Source: JAWXCM01 sp034408745
GTDB lineage: Bacteria; Acidobacteriota; Terriglobia; Bryobacterales; Bryobacteraceae
DNA length: 17,560 nucleotides
Direction: 5' to 3'
NCBI GenBank assembly: GCA_034408745.1
Contig: JAWXCM010000441.1
Coordinates: 1 to 17,560 of the forward strand
In this document: positions 13,837 to 17,560 of the stretch, piece after piece
How the letters are laid out: every line of letters begins with the position of its first letter
How positions within the stretch are numbered: position 1 is the stretch's first letter
The notes under the pieces: model-generated
Seen by the model: only the letters and a program-made list of their open reading frames with translations
The model's database searches: none
What the model was told of the DNA's origin: nothing
Position numbers and translations under genes: made by a program

Positions 13837-14349
13837 ATGAAGCTTGTATCCCTTCTTTTGACAATCGGCGTCACGATGACGCTGGCCGCGGACAAGAAGC
13901 CGGCTCCCGCCACGGTGACACTGAAGAATGCCAAGGGCGACGTCGTGGGCAACCTTAAGGCGACCCCGGTGAAAGGCGGTTCGGTGAAGCTGTCCGGATC
14001 TGTAATGAAGATGCCCGCGGGCCAGCACGCGATCCACGTCCACATGACGGGCAAGTGCGAGGCGCCGGACTTCACTTCGGCTGGCGGCCACTTTAATCCG
14101 GAGCAGCACAAACACGGCCTCGCGACGCAGACCGGTCACGCGGGCGACCTCGGCAACTTTACGGTTGCCGCAAACGGGAAGGCGAAGGTGAACCTGATGC
14201 TGACGAAAGTAACGCTGGCTGATGGCGCCAACTCGCTGTTCAAAGAAGGCGGCACCGCGCTGGTCGTTCATGAAAAGGCTGACGATCTGAAGACCGACCC
14301 GACTGGCAATGCCGGCGGACGTGTGGCGTGTGGGGTGTTCAGCCGCTAA
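13837..14349 (+). CDS. sodC: Cu/Zn superoxide dismutase, exported
   Basis: A 170-residue protein with signal peptide MKLVSLLLTIGVTMTLAA. All metal ligands are present: Cu by His67, His69 (HAIHVHMTGKC) and His145 (VVHEKADD); bridging His85 (GGHFNPEQHKHG); Zn by His93, His101 and Asp104 (GHAGDLGN). The active-site arginine (GGRVACGV, Arg162) and the Cys74-Cys165 disulfide pair are kept. It converts superoxide to peroxide and oxygen in the periplasm. ATG 13837 opens the signal peptide; the longer frame to 13780 does not look coding. It diverges from the periplasm-facing thioredoxin-like gene, giving a small oxidative-stress neighbourhood. A strong hairpin follows the stop. Confidence 0.96.
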   Translation: MKLVSLLLTIGVTMTLAADKKPAPATVTLKNAKGDVVGNLKATPVKGGSVKLSGSVMKMPAGQHAIHVHMTGKCEAPDFTSAGGHFNPEQHKHGLATQTGHAGDLGNFTVAANGKAKVNLMLTKVTLADGANSLFKEGGTALVVHEKADDLKTDPTGNAGGRVACGVFSR

Positions 14350-14364
14350 CTGCGGTCATCAAAT

Positions 14365-14395
14365 CGCGCGGAGAACCTGGGCGGTTCTCCGCGCG
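14365..14395 (+). terminator. Perfect 13-bp hairpin after sodC
   Basis: CGCGCGGAGAACC (14365-14377) pairs without mismatch with GGTTCTCCGCGCG (14383-14395) around TGGGC. It lies 15 nt after the sodC stop and 14 nt before the next start. The U-run of a classical terminator is absent, so it may act as a U-less terminator, a transcript stabiliser or an attenuator for the pentapeptide gene. Confidence 0.55.
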
Positions 14396-14409
14396 GTATC
14401 GTGTACAGT

Positions 14410-14817
14410 ATGGCGTCTTTGGAATACGTTGCTCTTCTCACATCCGATGTAGAGGAGTGGAATCGCTGGCGCGAAGAAGAGCCCGAGACTCACGTCGACC
14501 TGCAGAACGCGGACCTGCGTGCGGCCAACCTGATGCTGGCGAATCTGGCGCGCGTCGACCTGCGGCGTGCGGATTTCACAATGGCCAACCTGAAGGGCGC
14601 CGACCTGCGGTTCTCCGATCTGCGCGGAGCGAATTTGATTGGCGCGCGGATGATCGGAACGGACCTGGAGGGCGCGGACCTGCGAGGCGCCGATCTGCGC
14701 ACGGCTGAAGATTTGACGCCAGAACAACTCGCCACCACGCTGGGAGACGAGTCGACCACCATCCCGTCCGACATCGTCATTCCCCGCCGCTGGCGCGCCG
14801 AATTTACCGCCCGTTAA
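14410..14817 (+). CDS. Pentapeptide-repeat protein
   Basis: A 135-residue cytoplasmic protein. After a short helical lead-in (EYVALLTSDVEEWNRWREEEPE) residues about 30-100 are consecutive A(D/N)LxX pentapeptides (NADLRAANL, RADFTMANLKGADLRF, GADLRGADLR), which fold as a right-handed square beta-helix. The C-terminal end (DLTPEQL then IPRRW) is the typical cap. Some members protect gyrase, others are scaffolds; the role here is unknown. ATG 14410 gives the standard N-terminus (MASLEY); an in-frame GTG at 14401 is less likely. TACAGT ends just before the ATG, too close to be its -10. A Tat-exported peptidase follows 2 nt after the stop, so the two are probably co-transcribed. Confidence 0.92.
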   Translation: MASLEYVALLTSDVEEWNRWREEEPETHVDLQNADLRAANLMLANLARVDLRRADFTMANLKGADLRFSDLRGANLIGARMIGTDLEGADLRGADLRTAEDLTPEQLATTLGDESTTIPSDIVIPRRWRAEFTAR

Positions 14818-14819
14818 CC

Positions 14820-15578
14820 ATGCCTGCCAACACTGTCGGCGCCACTGCGCCAGGACGGCGCGAGTTCCTGACTGCGGCGGCCGGGCTGGCTGGCCTTTGG
14901 CCTGGGTCCTGGTTCGGCAAGACGATCAAGATGGCGGGTATTCCGTTCCAGCGGATTTCGCGAGGCGGGGAAGGGCGTCACTTTCTCTGGATCCACGGCA
15001 ATGAGCGCACCGCTCGCGAGGTCCTTACGGCACACATGGAATCGCGTCACAGTGGCCGCGCATTCCTGATCGAAAGTACGGAGCGGAATGTCCCGGTCGG
15101 CGGCGGCAAAGTGGACCCGAACCGGATGTGGTCGAGAGAAGGTGCCGAACGGAGCCTGCGGAATCTCAACAAGGGCTGGACGGATGCGCAGGTGAAAAGC
15201 GCACTGGACAAGCTGGATCGGGCAAGGCCGGGCTTCTTGCGGCGCCTGCTTCCGCCACCGGGCGAGGTCATCATCGCTTTGCACAACAACGGCCCCGGTT
15301 ATTCGATGCAGGACGAACTCGCGATCAGCGACGCGACGGCTCTGAACGACAAGGATCATCCCGACGAGTTCATGCTGTGCGTCAGCGAAGTGGATTACCA
15401 ACTGCTGGCGGGCGGCCCTTTTAACGTGCTGCTGCAGAAGACGGCCCCGAAGGATGACGACGGGTCGCTCTCCCGTCTCTGCGCGAAGCGCGGAGTTCGA
15501 TACGTGAACATCGAGGCCGCACTCGGAAATACCGCGGCCCAGAAGCGGATGCTGGACTGGGCGGAGCGGATGCTCTAG
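14820..15578 (+). CDS. Tat-exported M14-like zinc metallopeptidase/amidase
   Basis: A 252-residue protein. The N-terminus has twin arginines (RREFLTAAAGLAGLWPG, Arg13-Arg14), a Tat signal. The rest has the zinc-carboxypeptidase layout: H59-x-x-E62 (WIHGNERTA), the substrate-binding DPNRMWS (99-105), the third zinc ligand His155 (IIALHNNGPG) and a catalytic Glu232 candidate in RYVNIEA near the end. It lacks the length of classical carboxypeptidases (about 300 residues), closer to short M14-like and desuccinylase-type amidohydrolases. A periplasmic peptide or cell-wall substrate is plausible but not shown. Start follows the pentapeptide gene by 2 nt. Its stop abuts the convergent DUF72 stop with no gap. 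Confidence 0.72.
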   Translation: MPANTVGATAPGRREFLTAAAGLAGLWPGSWFGKTIKMAGIPFQRISRGGEGRHFLWIHGNERTAREVLTAHMESRHSGRAFLIESTERNVPVGGGKVDPNRMWSREGAERSLRNLNKGWTDAQVKSALDKLDRARPGFLRRLLPPPGEVIIALHNNGPGYSMQDELAISDATALNDKDHPDEFMLCVSEVDYQLLAGGPFNVLLQKTAPKDDDGSLSRLCAKRGVRYVNIEAALGNTAAQKRMLDWAERML

Positions 15579-16301
15579 TCACGGTGCAAAGGCCAGGCCT
15601 CGGAGCAGTTCTTCGGCATAGAGAGCGCCTTCGGGTGAATCTTCATGTTTGAAGTAGAGGTAGACGTCGCGGCCTCCTTCGTTGAGCGCGGTTACCCGAG
15701 TGGCAATTTCGACTCGCTCTTCGGGTGTGTAATCGCCTTTGCGGAGCCGGAAATAGACGAAAGGGGCGGTAATTACTTCGGGAATTACCAGCTTTTCGGA
15801 TTCGGCGAGGCAGAGGCAGACTCCACGGCTGCCGAGTATGTCGTAAACCGGCTGTTCGAGCCAGGAGGCGTGGCGGAATTCGAAGGCGAAGCGCATGTCG
15901 GCCGGGAGCAGCGCTACGAAGGCCGCGAGCAACTCGGGGTCGCACTTGAGATTCGGCGGCAACTGGAAGAGGACGGGGCCGAGGCGGCCGGCGATGCGGA
16001 GCGGGTCGATGGTCTTGAGGAATAGCTCGACGAACGTTTCGCAGTTCTTCAATCGCAGAATATGCGTCAGCTTTTGGTGCGCTTTCAGTGAGAATACGAA
16101 CTCGGGCGGGGTGGATTCCAGCCACTCGCCGAGAGACTTCGGAGACGGCAGCCGGTGATATGTGTAGTTAATTTCGGTGCTGTTCAGCCGCGTTGCGTAG
16201 TGCTGAAGGAATCGTTTTGCCGGTACGTCCGCCGGGTAGAAGCCGGGTTTCCAGGTGGGATACGCGAAGCCGGATGTGCCCGCGTAGAGCTTGCTCGCCA
16301 T
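15579..16301 (-). CDS. DUF72 (YecE-like) family protein
   Basis: A 240-residue TIM-barrel-like protein. Family signs are KLYAGTSGFAYPTWKPGFYP at the start, FLQHYATRLNSTEINYTYHRLPS, FVFSLKAHQKLTH, LGPVLFQLPPNLK, FEFRHASW, VYFRLRKGD and the end DVYLYFKHEDSPEGALYAEEL. DUF72 proteins are widespread, of unknown biochemical role. ATG 16301 fits the family N-terminus; a GTG at 16307 is the alternative. It is transcribed alone, ends back to back with the peptidase gene and is divergent from the sulfatase 56 bp away. Confidence 0.95.
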   Translation of the reverse strand: MASKLYAGTSGFAYPTWKPGFYPADVPAKRFLQHYATRLNSTEINYTYHRLPSPKSLGEWLESTPPEFVFSLKAHQKLTHILRLKNCETFVELFLKTIDPLRIAGRLGPVLFQLPPNLKCDPELLAAFVALLPADMRFAFEFRHASWLEQPVYDILGSRGVCLCLAESEKLVIPEVITAPFVYFRLRKGDYTPEERVEIATRVTALNEGGRDVYLYFKHEDSPEGALYAEELLRGLAFAP

Positions 16302-16340
16302 CAGCACATTGCATCACACCCGCGGCTGGGTTTCTCCTGA

Positions 16341-16346
16341 TACATT
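16341..16346 (+). promoter_or_regulatory. Extended -10 box of the sulfatase gene
   Basis: TGATACATT (16338-16346) is a TGn extended -10 element 11 nt before ATG 16358, predicting a leader of about 5 nt. No -35 hexamer and no Shine-Dalgarno are visible. Confidence 0.35.
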
Positions 16347-16357
16347 TGTTGGTCGAT

Positions 16358-17560
16358 ATGACTCGACGAGAGTGGCTCCTGGCGACCAGTGGGTCGGTTG
16401 CGGCAAGTGCGCAGACTACGCGCCGTCCGAACATTCTGTTTCTGCTGGCTGACGACCAGCGGTTTAACACGATTCATGCGCTGGGTAACAACGAGGTGCA
16501 GACCCCGAACCTCGACAGGCTGTGTGCGCGCGGGGTCGCGTTTACTCACGCATTCATTCAGGGCGGGAGTGTTGGCGCGGTGTGTATGCCGAGCCGGATG
16601 ATGCTGATGTCGGGGCAGCATTTGTTTCACGCGTCGGAGTTTATGACGCCCAATCTGGCTGCGAATACGCGGCCATTTCATATGTGGCCGGAGGAGTTGC
16701 GCAAAGCGGGGTATCGCACCTGGGCTACGGGGAAGTGGCACAACTCGCCGAAGCTGCACGCACGCTGTTTCAACGGCGGCAAGAGCCTGTTTTTTGGAGG
16801 GATGGGGGAGCAGGGGGCGCTGCCGGTGTGGGAGTACTCGGCCGACGGCAACTACCCGAAGGACAAGGCTGCGGCGACTACGCGGCTGAGTACCGAGGTG
16901 TTCGCGGACAACGCTGTCGCGTTCATCAAGGAGCACAAGGGGGCGGAGCCGTTTGCGGCTTATGTTGCGTTTACTTCGCCGCATGATCCTCGTACTGCGC
17001 CGCCGGAATATCACAAGAAGTATGTGCCGGCTCGCATGGAGGTGCCTGCGAGTTTCCTGCCGGAGCATCCGTTTGATAACGGCGAACTGAAGGTGCGCGA
17101 CGAACTGCTGGCTCCGTTCCCTCGCACGCATGATGTGGTTCGCCAACACACGGCGGATTACTACGCGTGCATCACTCACGTTGACGCGCATGTGGGGCGG
17201 ATACTGGACGCGCTGGACGCGAGCCCGCATGGGCGGAACACGATTGTGGTTTACGGCGCGGACAATGGGCTGGCGCTGGGGCGGCATGGGTTGTTCGGCA
17301 AGCAGAATGTGTACGACCACAGCGTTCGGGTGCCGCTGATTGTTGCGGGGCCGGGGATTCCGAAGGGCGAGCGCCGCACCCAGATGGTGCACCTGCACGA
17401 CATGTGTCCGACGCTGCTGGATTTGGCGGGCGTGCCGATTCCTTCTACGGTGGAGAGTCGGACGCTGGTGCCGATTTTGAAGGACGCGAAGGTGGCGGGC
17501 CGTGAAGAGATGTTTGCGGCGTATCGGGACTTCCAGCGCGCGGTGCGCACGAAGGACTGG
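16358..17560 (+). CDS. Type I sulfatase, Tat-type signal, C-terminus outside window
   Basis: Four hundred and one codons are open to the right edge. The N-terminus is a short Tat-like signal (MTRREWLLATSGSVAASAQ). Alkaline-phosphatase-superfamily sulfatase motifs follow: PNILFLLADDQ with Ca-binding Asp32 and Asp33, the active-site C76-M-P-S-R80 whose Cys is converted to formylglycine, TGKWH, FTSPHDPR, and GADNG followed by GRHGLFGKQNVYDHSVRVPLI. It removes sulfate from organic esters; such enzymes in Acidobacteria and Planctomycetes usually act on sulfated glycans. The CxPSR form can be matured by FGE or by radical anSME enzymes; neither is in the window. The opposite strand has a long open frame (16301-17398) that is a codon-bias shadow. 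Confidence 0.95.
   Translation, partial: MTRREWLLATSGSVAASAQTTRRPNILFLLADDQRFNTIHALGNNEVQTPNLDRLCARGVAFTHAFIQGGSVGAVCMPSRMMLMSGQHLFHASEFMTPNLAANTRPFHMWPEELRKAGYRTWATGKWHNSPKLHARCFNGGKSLFFGGMGEQGALPVWEYSADGNYPKDKAAATTRLSTEVFADNAVAFIKEHKGAEPFAAYVAFTSPHDPRTAPPEYHKKYVPARMEVPASFLPEHPFDNGELKVRDELLAPFPRTHDVVRQHTADYYACITHVDAHVGRILDALDASPHGRNTIVVYGADNGLALGRHGLFGKQNVYDHSVRVPLIVAGPGIPKGERRTQMVHLHDMCPTLLDLAGVPIPSTVESRTLVPILKDAKVAGREEMFAAYRDFQRAVRTKDW

Noticed and set aside
12820..14271. A single 483-residue minus-strand protein
   Set aside because: The part beyond ATG 13752 is antisense to the clear sodC gene and lacks family similarity; the MauE N-terminus fits 13752.
16301..17398. A 365-codon minus-strand open frame
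   Set aside because: It is Arg/Pro/His-rich antisense shadow of the sulfatase, which has complete motifs on the plus strand.
1..17560. tRNA, rRNA, riboswitch or intact transposase
   Set aside because: Looked for cloverleaf/CCA ends, conserved rRNA stretches and DDE/serine recombinase motifs by eye; none recognised.

Overview
The window is GC-rich, densely packed bacterial DNA. Its gene content fits a soil- or sediment-type acidobacterium of the Solibacter/Bryobacter kind: an ECF sigma factor next to a TPR-bearing membrane Ser/Thr kinase, an FmdB zinc ribbon with His in place of a Cys, Tat-exported hydrolases, a sulfatase, and short palindromic repeats scattered in genes. The taxonomic placement is inference from content only.

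Layout. (a) 1-4073, minus strand: a tightly linked signalling operon read right to left as DUF3592 membrane protein, ECF sigma factor, Ser/Thr kinase with TPRs, then a single-domain globin cut by the window edge. (b) 4177-5867, plus: an S41/CtpA-type protein that has lost both catalytic residues, followed by an FmdB-type zinc ribbon with a Ser/Lys/Glu repeat tail. (c) 5868-7270: a patchy stretch holding a vapBC toxin-antitoxin pair flanked by two gene remnants, the C-terminus of an apparent surface or carrier protein and a truncated HNH endonuclease. (d) 7218-8988, plus: an MFS transporter with a good Shine-Dalgarno whose roughly 170-residue N-terminal extension is seeded with in-frame palindromic repeats (ENWLRF / KRSxQ).

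(e) 8956-11071: a secreted unknown protein (minus) and a PBP4-type DacB (plus) diverge from a 34-bp gap carrying interleaved promoters. (f) 11152-12545, plus: a secreted alpha/beta esterase and two small conserved-looking proteins, one with CxxH/CxxC and a C-terminal QLSLL. (g) 12527-13752, minus: a MauE/DoxX membrane protein fused to a thioredoxin-like domain, overlapping by one base an antibiotic-monooxygenase-fold protein; a Cu/Zn superoxide dismutase diverges from it. (h) 14365-17560: a strong hairpin, a pentapeptide-repeat protein, a Tat-exported M14-like metallopeptidase, a DUF72 protein (minus) and a Tat-type sulfatase running off the right edge.

Themes: much of the window concerns the cell envelope and redox or oxygen handling (globin, SOD, thioredoxin-like protein, DacB, esterase, sulfatase). 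Several genes have a TANNNT box 6-8 bases before the start codon and no Shine-Dalgarno, which suggests leaderless transcripts. No rRNA, tRNA, CRISPR array or intact transposase was seen. The most unusual element is the translated palindromic repeat family in the MFS gene, followed by the dyad-less S41 protein.
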